Shown here: piece by piece, positions 1-11,824 of the stretch
Layout: each line of letters starts with the position of its first letter
How positions within the stretch are numbered: position 1 is the stretch's first letter
DNA from: Isoetes taiwanensis
Taxonomy: Eukaryota; Streptophyta; Lycopodiopsida; Isoetales; Isoetaceae
Length of the DNA: 64,000 nucleotides
Reading direction: 5' to 3'
Assembly: GCA_021234155.1 (NCBI GenBank)
Contig: JAJEKV010000017.1
Span: forward strand, 8,995,525-9,059,524
The notes under the pieces: generated by a model
Database searches by the model: none
The model's input: the letters and a program-made list of their open reading frames with translations, nothing else
What the model was told of the DNA's origin: nothing
Program-made: the position numbers and the translations under genes

Positions 1-1340
1 CTTCTATAAATGGACAACAGACAGCATATTTCCTGATGTTATAATGATGCGTTCCACTGATGTGCTTGATGTGGTGCTTAATGTGCTTGATGCGCTTGAT
101 GTGTTCCAATACCTTGTGATCAATCCGGCCCTATGGTCTATGAGTGCGTTTAGATGACATGTCAAACCAAGGAAAGCAAGACAAAAGTTAATGGGAATGT
201 TAAGAGCCTGGCCAGATCAGTAGTCGTTCTTTCCGCAAGAATTGAGAGATGCCTTGGTCATATAATACATGATCAGTTTCTGAAATTCGCTCTAATATGA
301 ACAATCATTTGCAATTGCAATTAGAGCTTTGCAATATGCCCATGCTTTAAATCCTTTCAAAGAATCTTTCCATTGGCAGACTTTGGAATCTTGTCCACAA
401 ATAGAACCTTGCGAATTTTCTTGTGGGGCTGATAGTATGTGAACTCTAATTTCTTCCATCTAATCTGTTTTGGAAGAAATTTGTTGCAAGGTGAAGCTTT
501 TTTTTTTTTTGCAAATTTTGGCAGGTTTAACTCTTGAAACAGCGAAAATCTGAAGCTGAAGCCTAGCAGAGGAAGGGGAGGTTTCCATTCCAAAGATTCC
601 AGCACAGGAAAGGGGAGGTTTCCACTTCAAAGTTCTTCTGATCACGAGGGAAATTGGCAAAGAAGAATCAAAGAATTATATACTTGCCACAAATAGTGCG
701 ATGTCAAGTAAGCCTACACAAGGAGATTCTCAACTTTCATATCAGGAAGTTGGCTCAGTATTATTTCTTCAAAACATGGTTTGCATTGAGATATTGTATT
801 CTCACAAGCTTTTCTTGGCAAAAGAGCTCCATGTACGACTCCTTTTTAATAATGAAAATCTTACAAAATTTTCAAAATATTCGATATTGGTTTGTATTGG
901 ATTGGGATTGAATTTGTTTTGCTTTTAGGAACTTTTTTGAGAAACCCCCCCAAGGTTATATTGTAAAAGAATTTCCATGTTATTGGAATTTTGTGAATAA
1001 GACAAGCTGATATGCCTTGCTCTACAGTATTTTCTTTAATCCCTTGTGAATACTGTTTCGTATGATTTTGTTTCAATGGTTAGTGCATTTTATTTCAATT
1101 TCTTTTTATTGTGCGCTATTGTGTGCTATGTACTTGCTAGTATTACCATATTTGGGACTATTAAGAAACATTAAAATTCATTGAAACGGATTCATAATAG
1201 AAAGAAATAATTTTATGCATGGATGTGGTGCTCGTGCAAATGCGAGTTTCGTTAGGGCTGACTTTAGTTTTTCATTGTGCCCTTTCTTTTAGTACTTATT
1301 AGTACTTAACAATATTAATGCTTTTTTTTTTCATACATCT
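1..1340. other. AT-rich stretch without a recognisable gene
   Basis: No long open frame, RNA gene or transposon end was recognised. Short open frames on both strands have no motif I know. A run of T at about 499-511 and AT-rich text are all that stands out. A remote untranslated region or intron of a gene off the left edge cannot be excluded. Confidence 0.5.
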
Positions 1341-1345
1341 TACCT

Positions 1346-1962
1346 TAGATAATATACATGGGGAGGGCGCACATGAAGAGGGTGAGGGTGTGATGCCACC
1401 GCCGCCACCTCCACCTCCACCGATTAGGACCTTTGCGCTTGATGGGTGAGTTCTCTCCATATAAGTTAACTAGATTTATTACATAGTTTAAGGGTCATTG
1501 TTTTAGAGTTTGTTATGTGTATCTTTTTAGTTTTCAAGTTTCTGGGTGCATAGACTTAGGGTTCAAGTTTATTGGTTTAGGGATGTGATCCATGGGTGTT
1601 GGCGGATCAGACGGTTCTTGACAACCATCCCTGGGTTGCCACCTAGATCAGAGGACAGGTGGTTTTGTGTTTACGAGGGTTGTTCACACACCCTCGACCG
1701 TGGAGAGGGTTATATGGGCTTGTTGTTGAATGGTGCACAGAAGCACCAGAAGAACAAGCATCCTGAGGTACCTTGGATTGCTCGACGGCCAGACGCGCGC
1801 AGGACACGGCCAGTTGATCTTGAGGATGAGGCCATACGGGAGAGGGAGAGGGAGAGATTCATAGATCCATTATGGTCAGCCAGGTTTTTGTGGGATAATT
1901 CAAGCTCAAATTTGAATCTCTCCGAAATGTGGGATATTTCGTTTCCTGTTCTTGTTGTCTAG
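1346..1962 (+). CDS. Possible exons of an unrecognised protein
   Basis: A stretch at about 1347-1447 reads as an exon: acidic residues, then ten prolines in a row, then IRTFALDG, ending at GGTGAG, a good splice donor. A second open stretch at about 1600-1930 encodes a segment with WFCVYEGCSHTL and later KHQKNKHPEVPW, which has the spacing of a cysteine/histidine zinc-binding unit, followed by a basic and acidic tail with ERERERER. The two could be exons of one gene, or the accessory (non-transposase) ORF of the Harbinger remnant just downstream. I do not recognise the family, the splice sites between the pieces are not settled and no start is certain. Confidence 0.25.
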
Positions 1963-2026
1963 GTAGCTTTTATGGGATATTGCTTTTATTGTTTTGTCTG
2001 CTTAGGGTTGCTTCGGGCCATAAATT

Positions 2027-2700
2027 ATGGATCCGGTCAATGAGATTGAAGACCTAATGGATCTGTTTAATGACGAAGATCAACATGATAACAATGGTAT
2101 GTTCTTTTGTACTTCTTCAACTTTGATGTTAGCTAAATCCCGTAGGGTCAGAAGACCACCTAGAAGATTTTGGATTGCTCTAAGGCAAAGATTTCAGTGG
2201 AATAATATTATAGATAATAATGTCTAGAATTGTCTGCCATCTTTTGAAGATGTATGAGCACCAATTCTATAGGATGAAAGGGCCAGTTTTAAGAGATTTA
2301 TAGGTTTAGTTGTGCCTTATCTTGTTAGGCCAGAGGTTAAGGTCAGGCCCCCTGTTGATCCAAGGAAGTTGAGTATCAGATCCAATTTATCTATGGTGAA
2401 GGTGGTGTAATCAATCAGCAACAACACATGCGCCTCCCTCCTTTACTGCCAACAATGATGGTACAGTCTTAGGAAGTAAGACTTGAGGCTATTAAACATC
2501 CATACTTTAGGCTTGGGGAGAAGCTTCTGAATGGCTATTAATAGCATGAACCATTTCTTGTTTGAGCACATTGAAGTGATCTTCCAACTCCCCCCTAGGT
2601 ATCTCTGGCTCTTCAAGGATCCTTGGCCATCAAGTAGGGATTCCTAGCTTCTTCAGTCCCTTATGCTGATATGTGAAAGATATCATCAACGTTTATTAGA
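2027..2700 (+). pseudogene. Decayed PIF/Harbinger-type transposase
   Basis: An open frame starts at ATG 2027 with an acidic N-terminus (MDPVNEIEDLMDLFNDED) and a basic RRVRRPPRRFW segment. Past its stop at 2225, related text continues: FKRFIGLVVPYLVRPEV near 2290-2340 resembles the N-terminal helix region of PIF/Harbinger DDE transposases. Near 2605-2655 WLFKDPWPSSRDS and LLQS resemble the family block around WPGSxHDxxVLxxS that carries a catalytic aspartate. Stops and frame changes lie between the pieces, so it cannot make an active enzyme. The call rests on two weak blocks in the right order. A better preserved relative lies on the other strand at 33.4-34.0 kb. Confidence 0.4.
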
Positions 2701-4710
2701 ATAATTGTGAAGAATCCATAAAGATCATGGAATTTCCGTATCTTGTCCACATCTTGCCATCTTAAACATTTTGTGAGCTTTGGTTCAATCCTATATGAGG
2801 CCTAGGACTTTAGCTTTAAGCTAGACATTACAAGGATGTTTACTGCTTATAGAAATTCGGTTTTGTGCTTCCATGTTATCCCGAAGCAAAGGGTTCAAGA
2901 AGTGTTTCGCATCTTACTGTTTGATTCAAAACATTAGAGGGTGTACCCAGATTATGCTAGAAAACCCAGCTCCAAAATTTTTATAACCAATGGTACATGA
3001 GTACATGATTGGAAGTTTCAATCATTCCACATCTCGGGGGCATTTATTAGAACAAAATTTGTTGATTTCTTAGTTAAGATGTAGACAAGGTGTATATATA
3101 CTAAATGAGTGACACCACATTCAGCTCTTCCGTAAGAAGGATACTATGTATATATATCTTTAGGATTTATGCTTTGAAAATTATTGACCTATCTAGGTTC
3201 AAAATGGTGGTAGATCCTGATCAACAGCCAATCCACTTGATGAATGAGAAATATAAAAAGAAGAAGGAGGAGGAAGAGGAAGAACACTACGTTGGACCAA
3301 AAAAGTAGCGTCCCCAGTATTATAGACTTGCTACAAATGACTCTAAGATGGACCTAACGGACGACCAATTTTTTATCGTCCGGCCAAATGATTAACACTA
3401 GAGTCGTCACATGATGTACCAGAAAAGGTGCATTTGCATTATTTAAAATTCATATAAAATCAAAGATTCAATAATCAGTCAAACCCTTCTTACATGTTAA
3501 TATATGGCAGTCACATTGCATGAAAAAAATACCTAAAAATCTATTGGTCCCCATTATGAGAGTTACACTTAGGTAAATGCAAGGCGGTCAAGTCTGTTTT
3601 GCTTCATGTTTAGATAAAGTAAAGCTACCTCAATAAAAATATTTTTATGATTTTTTTTTTCATTATTTTTTTATTTTTCTACACGAGTTAGAGAGTAAGA
3701 CACAAAAAGTTGCACCTCAATTTGATGTCTGAGAAGAGAGATACAGTTATTTGAACATGACAGGGTCAAAACTGTTTTTTGTCTTCCGTGAACCAATACT
3801 GGTTTCCAGAAAGCTATTCCCAAATCAAATCTCTAACTTTTGTAGAGATATGAATTTTGACCTAAAGTTTTGAATATAAGTAGACAACTTGTTTTATCTA
3901 AGAAAAATGTTCATTAGCCTTAATGATGAAGTCTTGATTTTCTTTTATTTTTTTATTTACAAGTGACTGATAACTTATGTATATATAGGAGTAAAATAAT
4001 TCAAAGTCATCCTCCAAAAAATTATATTATGAAAGGTTACCATAATATGGAATCACTCTAAAAACAAACACGTAAAAAACGCACAACGTTTATTCACAAG
4101 AAAGCAAGAAAGGTTTGTTTTTCTGAGACCATATTAAGAACTCCCTCATATTAATCGATTTCAGCTTCAATTGCAAGATATATGCACCTCATGAACTACT
4201 CCATTCTTTAAAAATAATCAATGCTCATGATCTTTAGGTTTAGAGTAAACTTTCTAGCGTTCATTCCAAGTTATGTGTTAGATTACGCGTTCCATGGATT
4301 TCATAAACTTATGCGTTGAATGGTGAACTCAAAACTTGTATTTTCAAACTTCTCAAGTTGTGGAAGTAATGCAAAAGAATGAAGAACAAATATAAAAAGC
4401 TATAACTATGAAAAATAAAGGTAGATTGCTACGTCTGTGTCCTATTGCTGATCCACATGGCTTAGGATCATTCAAAAAGCCAGAACTCCTAAGTAGCAAA
4501 TACGTGTCCTAAGTTTATGATAGTAAAAAATAAGAAGATTTCATTCTGTGTTTTGCACTAAGACGATACAGACTATAGCTTGAACTTCTATCACATGTTT
4601 CGTCAATTGAGTTGCAAAAGAATATTATCTTGCTTTAAAATATGGCAAGCCTAAGTACAAATTAGAAATGATCCATTTCTATTTTAAATCAAATTTTCTA
4701 CATAATATGT
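2701..4710. other. Intergenic, no supported gene
   Basis: AT-rich sequence. A short + strand frame at 3105-3308 ends in a low-complexity KKKKEEEEEE run and has no family resemblance. I see no RNA gene, no terminal repeats and no convincing splice structure. Confidence 0.45.
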
Positions 4711-4939
4711 TACATATTCTAAACGAGGTGCACCCTGGACTACCACAGTCATCGGATTCGTCGATCTTACGACCCAGATCGTATGCTAGGGTCTCTGGGC
4801 ACCTCTCGTTTTGGAAGCGGCTATGATTTTGAAATATGAAATACGATTTCGCCTAAGGTTTTGAGGGAATATCGAACCTCCATACGGCTTTGCCTAAGAT
4901 TTTAGAATATTCGAAATATGGGGGTTCGAACCTCTACCA
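4711..4939 (+). repeat. Dispersed repeat, copy 1
   Basis: This segment is repeated at 9422-9670 with high identity. Shared text includes ACGAGGTGCAC, TCGTCGATCTTACGACCCAG, TTCGCCTAAGGTTTTGAGGG and the end GGGGGTTCGAACCTCTACCA. Copy 2 has about 20 extra bases in the middle. The palindrome GGTTCGAACC near the right end matches the internal B-box promoter of tRNA-type RNA polymerase III genes, but I find no A box at the proper distance, so a SINE is only one possibility. Copy 2 directly abuts a LINE reverse transcriptase frame, so it could instead be that LINE's 5' region. Confidence 0.75.
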
Positions 4940-6110
4940 AAATAACACAATGTTCTAATAAGACTACCTTTAACCAATGTACCCAATGAACTAATGTGAT
5001 TATTTTTTATCTTGAATCTATATTTTTGTTTTTATAACAATCTATTCAATTGTTTAGGGATATATAGTCTATGCCACCTTGTATTTTCTTGCATTTGCCT
5101 AGTCCCGCAGCCTGCGTCAAGTAAATCACTGAAATGCTCTCACCCTGCTTGAACACTGAAATGCAGGCCTCCGGAAACAAAAACATACCTCCGGAAACAG
5201 GGAAAAAAAAATTAAAAACATACCTCCGGAAATCCAAGGATCCTTAAACGTATCTGCCCGGCAACCAGCAAAGCATCTAACCCCTTGAACCCCTTGAACG
5301 TATTTCTAAGTGCATACCCCTGCAGGAAAACTGCTCCTCAAACCGTGGAAATACAGCAGCTCCGGCGCCAAAACGTGGGAGACTCCTTAGGTATACGTAC
5401 TTCAAAAACTCGAAAAAACCCCTTCATCGCCCACGCACATGTTTTGTACGGAAAAAAAAGGTGAACCCCCCGGGTACAAGGTATGCTATCTTTTTCTCTG
5501 CTTTGTGACTTTATCGCAAATAAATCCTTTACATTTCCATCCGTTAAATTTGTGGTGCAGAGATATCGCCATTTTCTGCTCTGATAGTTGCTGCTCTAGC
5601 AACACAGCGACGAATGACATTGCTTGCATCAAAATTCTTGTTTCTACTACTAGGGTTACTCCGTTTTAACTCCAAAGTCTTTCCTATATATATAGAGAAC
5701 ATATAGAGTTTTACTGCTGTTGGAAACATTCAGACAGCGCCTTTGTTCTTGGAGCACAAATGGCCAAGAATAAACTAAATAGGCAGGATATGATAAATCT
5801 GATCAGGGGGCATCGATCTGCAGGCCTTATGCAAAAAAGAAGGGGAGGTCTACGCTCAGCCCAGCAAGATGTTCTTAACGGGCATTGTGGAAAAATACCG
5901 CCTAGCAGACAATCCAGTCCCAAAGAAAGATGGTGGCATCAGCAAATACATTTCACAACCAACCAGTAGCAGGGTGGAGGAAACACAGGGTAGCAGCATG
6001 CACACAGACGAATTTTATGGGAATAAACAAATGCAGAACACCAGTGATGACGACCTGGACTTGGAGCAACAACTGAATCAGGTTTTTATATGTAACAGTA
6101 GAATGGTTTA
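4940..6110. other. Intergenic; one weak coding-like stretch at 5760-6110
   Basis: Most is AT-rich with no recognisable gene. At 5760-6110 two overlapping + strand frames (starts at 5760 and 5869) have fairly balanced composition and could be an exon with a frameshift, for example MAKNKLNRQDMINLIRGHR and later GISKYISQPTSSRVEETQGS. I recognise no family. The motif AGGTGAACCCCCCGGG at about 5460 recurs at about 9330. Confidence 0.3.
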
Positions 6111-6169
6111 ACATAGATTGCATGGAAAACTAGGCCTCTAATGTAGGTCTAGCATTTCTAATGTTCTTT

Positions 6170-7000
6170 AAGCATTTTAAGAAAATCATTATTATGGTTG
6201 AGGTTGTACAGTAGCAAATGGATGTGTCTTTCCCTAATAAGAATAGACTGGCCCTTAGGTAAAAATTGGCCTTATGTTGACTGCTGATTTATTGTGCAAA
6301 GGTAGCACATGAACTCACTGCAGTGCAGCAAGTAATGGTATGGGAGTAGCTTTAAATCCTTTCTTATCGAGAATAGGTTAACCATTAATCTAAGGCACTA
6401 TAGGGACTACTATCTGATTATGCAAGGCAACGCATAAAATAACCGCTGAGCACATAAAGTGACTACAAGATTGATTTTCAGAATAAGAATTCAGGACTTG
6501 GAGCCACAGCCGAATTAGGTTGTTATGAGTAGCAACTGAATGTTTTGAGCTGGATTGCATGAGAACTTCAGCCCTTTAAGCATTTTAAGAAAAACATTGC
6601 TGGGGTTTTGCAGTAACAAAGGGGTGTGTCTTTCCTAAGTTTCCTTCATAAGGATAGGCTGACCTTAATTAAATATTGGCCTTATGATGACTGCTGCTTT
6701 TTTATGCAAAGACAGCATATGTACGCACTGTAGAGCAGGAAAGAAGGGTATGGGAGTAAACATAAACTCCTTTCTTAGTGAGAATTGATTAACCATTAAT
6801 TTAAAGCACTATGATCACTACCGTCTGATTGCGCAAGGCAGCTCATGAAATGACCGCTGAGCATGGAGTGAGTTCAGGAGTAAAATGTTATTCCTTTTTC
6901 TATAAGAGCAGGCTGACCATGAATTGAAAACTGGCCCTAAGGGGACTAAAATCTGAAAATGCAGGGCAGCACATAAAATGACTGTGGAGCGTAGAATAAT
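6170..7000 (+). repeat. Degenerate tandem repeat, period about 408 bp
   Basis: Landmarks recur in the same order: AAGCATTTTAAGAAAA at 6170 and 6578 (offset 408), then GTGTGTCTTTCC, ATTGGCCTTATG, GGTATGGGAGTA, GGTTAACCATTAAT or its variant, and GACCGCTGAGCA or its variant. A third, shorter and more diverged copy follows at about 6870-7000 (GCAGGCTGACC, GGCAGCACATAAAATGAC). No coding potential is seen. Confidence 0.65.
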
Positions 7001-7759
7001 GACATGAGGATAATTTAAAATCCTTATACAGTGAATATCTGGTTTTGGTTTTTGGGTTTTAGAACGGTTATTTTGCAAATGAAATCAACAGGTTTATGAC
7101 ATAAAGCAGCAATGGGAGCAAAGCTCTTGATGAGCTGAGCATTGAAAATTGCAGCAGATACTTTGGAAATACAGCAACAAGAAGGCTCAAGTGACGAAGA
7201 ACAACTTAATCTAGTTAACTGTTAGTAATGTGGTATTTCATTATTACGGCTTTCATGAAGCAAGAAACATTATCTCCATAAACAGATTTCTGGTCTGTCT
7301 AATATCTATTCTAATTTGGTATATGATTTTCTGTCTTTTAAAGTAATTATTTGGTGAAGGCCGTTAAGCCATGCTGGATTATTGCTTACCTGCTAATCCC
7401 TCTCTTAGTTGCCCACATATGGCTAACTTTTGACTGGTTGGATTGCAGGTAACCAATCTTGCATCTCCAAATTTCATTTGGTTATGGATGTTTTGGAGCA
7501 GTGTTACATAAAGAAGTTTGCCCTTTGGGTGGACGGCAACGGATCTGCATTTCTGATTTTTGTTTGAGTAGCAGTCTATAAACTTTTCTTGACCATTTGA
7601 GGTAATACACATTACTCAAAAACTTGTGGATTTTTTTCGCTAGCTTATGGTCGGTGATAGCATGGCCATAAGAGACTTAATTTTTTGAAGTGGCCACATC
7701 TTATTCTTCAGACTTGAGTGACAGTAAGAATTTCTATGTTCTTTTTAAAGTCATAGCTA

Positions 7760-8232
7760 TATGTTCTTTTATTCATACTCTATATGTTCTCTGGGATGCT
7801 TGCAGGGATAGTTGGAGGACTATTGGGGCTTGGTGGAGGAGCAATTATAGGTCCCTTGTTGCTGGAACTTGGACAGCCACCACAGGTAAATGCTTGACTA
7901 TATGCTCCTAGTCATTTGATACTTACTTCACTCATTTGCAGCTGTATACTTGACTTTAGTCTCTATCTTTTCCGCCATCTGGGGACAATATTTGGTGCGC
8001 AAGGCTGTCAAAATGCTCGGCAGGGACTCTATTATCGTTTTCATCCTTGCATTTGTGATCCTTTTTGGGTCTTTCTCGCTAGGTGAGCATGATTACAAAA
8101 TACAGGAAGTTATGGGCAAGTTATCCTTAAGAACTGGTTCTGTGGTTTGCAGGAGGCGTAGGCATTGCAGATGCGATCAGTGACTTTAAAAGAGGGAAGT
8201 ATATGGGAATTAGTGATATCTGCACATCCTAA
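7760..8232 (+). pseudogene. TauE/SafE-family transporter gene remnant (3' exons)
   Basis: Three exon-like pieces match the C-terminal half of plant sulfite exporter TauE/SafE family proteins, multi-pass membrane proteins thought to move anions. The piece ending at 7885 reads [16 protein letters not shown] then [12 protein letters not shown], the signature glycine-rich loop and helix. The second, 7942-8082, reads AIWGQYLVRKAVKMLGR then FILAFVILFGSFSLG. The third, 8153-8232, reads GGVGIADAISDFKRGKYMG and stops at TAA 8230-8232. Splice borders are canonical and pieces two and three join in frame. The family's exon between the first two (around VSSATATF to the next helix) is absent: only 56 bases separate them, and joining them directly gives a stop. 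A broken copy is therefore likely. No convincing upstream exons were found. Confidence 0.75.
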
Positions 8233-9421
8233 AGACACAAATTACTTCATATATTTAAAACCGATCATAGGTGTAAATATTGGTCCTGCAGGCTGGAGGT
8301 TGCAGAGGTCTGTAATTCCAAAGCAAACATGCTGGGAATGACTTGGTCCCTCCTATGTTCTCCAAACATACACAATTGCATCCACAACATCTTGTATTTG
8401 ACGTACATATTTGGAACATATTTGGGTACATCTGCTTTAGAATGTGATAACTTCTTTCTAGTTGCTATGCAATGTTGTCCCTAATATTGTCCATAATAAT
8501 GAACTAATCATGGACCCAACAATGGGCCAAAAGCTGTATTTTATGCACATCTTTAAGTGCAGTGGATATAATTTATTGTTTAGCTTTGCCCCTTTGATAG
8601 AGATGTCTGGTTTAAAGTGTGTCACCACCACTTTCTTCAGACAACAACTAAATATGGGCAAAATGACATTAAATATACCCAATGGCTTTGCTCTTTTGTT
8701 CTGATTTGGATTACATTCATGACCTTGGAGCGATATGTTTGGAGTTATTTGAGTAACTTTCTTCATAGGCATATGAGGCTTGACATGTTTATCCTTAGGT
8801 TTTGTATTCCCATCATGCAATATAAGGCTTCCTTTACATAAAGGAATATGCTGTCATGATCTACTCTTCATGACCAGAGCTCTTTTTTGTTTGAAGTTAT
8901 GATCATAACTTTCTTCATGGAGAGTCTAGGGTATAAAGAAGGTAGACTCGGACTAACTTGCTCAATAAAACAGTACTATGTTTGTAATACACAAAATAGC
9001 AAGTAGAACTTCAAGTGATGGTATAGGCCTGGGTAACGCCAGGGCAGACTTGGGCTCAAGCACTAACGAGGGTTTAATGTTTGGAGTAAATGGTGTTGAA
9101 TGTAAATGTAAGGTAGAGGGTAGGCTACATTAGTGATATACTTGACGTAAAAATACGGTTAAGGGTAGGGTCAATGGGGATTGGACTAGGCGTAAAAGTA
9201 TGGAATCAGGTATTATTTTTCACCAACACCAGACTGTATACATAGGGGTTTCTATGGGGGGCGAGCCGTATACGGAGGGGTTTCTCCCAACCCCTGGAAC
9301 GCACATGCCATATCCCCTTTATATAGAGGTGAACCCCCCGGGAGTCTATGGTTTCAGGAATTGTTATTTTCACATCCATTACATCTATATCAAATTCCCC
9401 TGGAACTCCCTGTTATTTCGC
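8233..9421. other. Intergenic, no supported gene
   Basis: AT-rich, with short overlapping frames on both strands at 8458-8841 that lack any motif. At 9200-9400 the text becomes GC-richer and has paired short repeats (ATACATAGGGGTTTCT and ATACGGAGGGGTTTCT), perhaps the edge of an unidentified element. Confidence 0.4.
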
Positions 9422-9670
9422 TACATATTCTAAACGAGGTGCACTCTGGACTACCACAGTCGTCGGATTCGTCGATCTTACGACCCAGATCATATGCTGG
9501 GGCCTCTGGGCACCTCTTCTTTCGCTTATAGTCATTCAAAATTGGAGGCGCCTATGATTTTGAAATATGAAATACGATTTCGCCTAAGGTTTTGAGGGAA
9601 TATCGAACCTCCATACGACTTTGCCTAAGATTTTAGAATATTCGAAATATGGGGGTTCGAACCTCTACCA
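9422..9670 (+). repeat. Dispersed repeat, copy 2, abutting a LINE
   Basis: Second copy of the repeat at 4711-4939, with about 20 additional bases in the middle (CTTTCGCTTATAGTCATTC region). It ends with the same TTCGAACCTCTACCA only 12 bases before the first ATG of the downstream LINE frame. It could be the LINE's 5' leader, or an older repeat into which the truncated LINE inserted. Confidence 0.7.
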
Positions 9671-11582
9671 TGTGTTAGAGACATGGCAAACAACAAAGCG
9701 CATGGCGCTGATGGCATCTGTGTGGAACTCCTCAAATGGGGTGGTAAGAGTACTATTCTCATCCTTACAAGAATACTGAACATGTGTATCAAACAAGGGA
9801 TGCCAAATAATTGGAGAATAAACCGTGTCCATCCAATACACAAGTCTGAAGATAAGAAAGTGGCTACCAATTATAGAACAATCTTAATTGGCAGCACTTT
9901 TGCAAAGATCCTAGGGAGCCTGCTGGAAAACAGATTAAGTACTTGGGCAGAGGGTGAAGGAAAGCGCTCCATGTACCAGGCAGGTTTCAAAAAAGGACAT
10001 AGCACATTGGATCATGCACTTACACTTCGGGTGCTGGTAGAAAAGGCCAAATCCCCCAACACTGCACTTTATATTGCCTTCATCGATTTTGCAAAAGCAT
10101 TCGATACAATTCCAAGAGGGAAACTAGATGAAAGAATGGCGCAACTTGATGTTCCAATAGAAATCAGAGATGCAATATTGCAATTATATGCAGAGGTGCT
10201 GATCAAGCTTTCAGATAAAGATAGTACAGTTATAAGAAGCACCATTGGAGTGCGCCAAGGATGTCCGCTGTCTCCTACGCTATTCGGCATCTTCATAGAC
10301 GAGCTTGAAGACTGGTTAAAGGAGCGGCATCTGTCTGGGTCAAGAATAGGTATGTACATTGTGCAATTGCTTCTTTACGCAGATGATGTGGTATTAGTGG
10401 CGAATAAAGAGCATATCTTACAAAAGCATTTGCAATGCCTGGAGTGTTTTTGCATGGAAAAGCATATGACAGTTAATGTAGCTAAGTCCAAAATAATGGT
10501 AGTTGGTACCAGAGATAGGCCAATTTTCAAGTACAAGGGGCTGGAGTTAGAGACAGTAGAGTGTTATAAATATCTGGGGATAGACTTTTCATCCAAGTAC
10601 AACTGGAAAGATTGCATCAGACGCAGGGTCATGGGAAGCAAGGCGGCACTATACGGTATGTTATCAAAATGCAGCAGAGCTTCTCTCACAGAATGGGGGC
10701 TAAAAAAGATATTGTTCAAAACTTTGGTTCAGACTGTCTTGTTGTATGGTGCGCCCATCTGGGGCCCCGGAATATCCTCCAGGTTATGGCAGCAGATTGA
10801 ATCCATTCAAAAGATCTTTCTTCGCGAGGAACTAGGCATAAAGCCCCAGATTCCCTATGCGATCATGTTGGCTGAGGCTGGCCTATTCCCGATGGAGTTG
10901 GAAGCACTTTTCTAGACAATAAATTTTGTCAACAGGGTACGAGGCCAACCAACAGACAAGCTATCATACTAGGCTATGTTGAGCTCCGAAACATCCGGGT
11001 GGATGCAAGATGTCCGTGAATGGGCAAGCAGATGGGGTGTGATGGATGCCAATTGGCCAAATAACAAGTTAGATGCACGTGAATTGCTCGAAAAGCGTGC
11101 AGTAGAACACATCTGGGAAGATCCAGGGAAGAAAATGCAGTATTACAGGGCAAACGTGAATCGCCAACTTGATTATGAGAGCCAAGCTTATTTGAACACA
11201 GATATTCCAAGGGGACACAAACAGGTCATTGCCAGATACAGAATAGGTTCACATAGACTTGCGATTGAGACAGGAAGATGATTTAAAATCCCCGTCGAAG
11301 ACTGGATTTGCAAGACATGCGAAGAAAGCCAAATCGAGGATGAGTACCATACATTTATACAATGCCCAGCATATCAACATATCAGGGAAAAGTTCAACAT
11401 GCTGGTGGCTGATTTTCATTCACTTTTAGCGCTACCACCATTACATTTGAGCCTATACATGAGAGCAGTGGATGCACATCGGTCTATACTGCTTAAATTG
11501 TAAAAATTTGTAAAAATTTTCAGGCTCCATGGTCTTTCAAGGCCCTACGTGAGCTAGATAAATAAATAAATAAATAAATATA
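9671..11582 (+). mobile_element. LINE (non-LTR retrotransposon), 5' truncated
   Basis: A reverse transcriptase frame and a C-terminal zinc-binding region are followed by a short 3' untranslated stretch and a simple AAAT repeat (11557-11582), the typical tail of some LINE clades. The endonuclease domain expected upstream is missing, so the element is 5' truncated. I did not find a clear target-site duplication. A related truncated element lies at 31.1-32.2 kb. Confidence 0.8.
9683..11503 (+). pseudogene. LINE reverse transcriptase with zinc-binding C-terminus
   Basis: One reading frame of about 606 codons. It opens inside the fingers region (NKAHGADGICVELLKWG) and has FIDFAKAFDTIPR with a catalytic aspartate, GVRQGCPLSPTLFGIFID, and the active-site box LLYADDVVLVA near residues 229-239. 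The thumb region follows (YKYLGIDFS, LLYGAPIWGPG). The C-terminus has CKTC, H and CPAY (about 11311-11371), a cysteine-histidine knuckle common in plant LINEs. The only damage is stops in the same frame: TAG at 10913, TAG just before ATG 10976, and TGA at 11279. There is no frameshift, so this looks like a young copy inactivated by point mutations. The frame ends at TAA 11501-11503. Confidence 0.85.
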
Positions 11583-11809
11583 AGGATTTAGTTAAACCAT
11601 TTTAGTTCTATTTTTGTCCTGGATTCTGTTTCAAATATTCTTTCATGAAAATTGAGATCAACATGACTTATAAACAAAGTATTATTGGATTACTAGTAAT
11701 GGTGCCCAGTATTGCTGGGCATAAGTTGACTGCATAAACCTTAAGAATTTTACATGAATGGAAGAGTTCATAGAGTACGTGTTACTGGGCATAAGTTGAT
11801 TGCGTGTTT

Positions 11810-11824
11810 ATCTCTTAAAAACTC
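11810..11824 (+). repeat. Target-site duplication, left copy
   Basis: ATCTCTTAAAAACTC occurs here and again at 14034-14048, exactly bracketing the rearranged LINE. A 15 bp duplication is in the normal range for LINE insertion. Just inside lies a run of ten T (11826-11835), the complement of the element's poly(A) tail. Confidence 0.85.
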
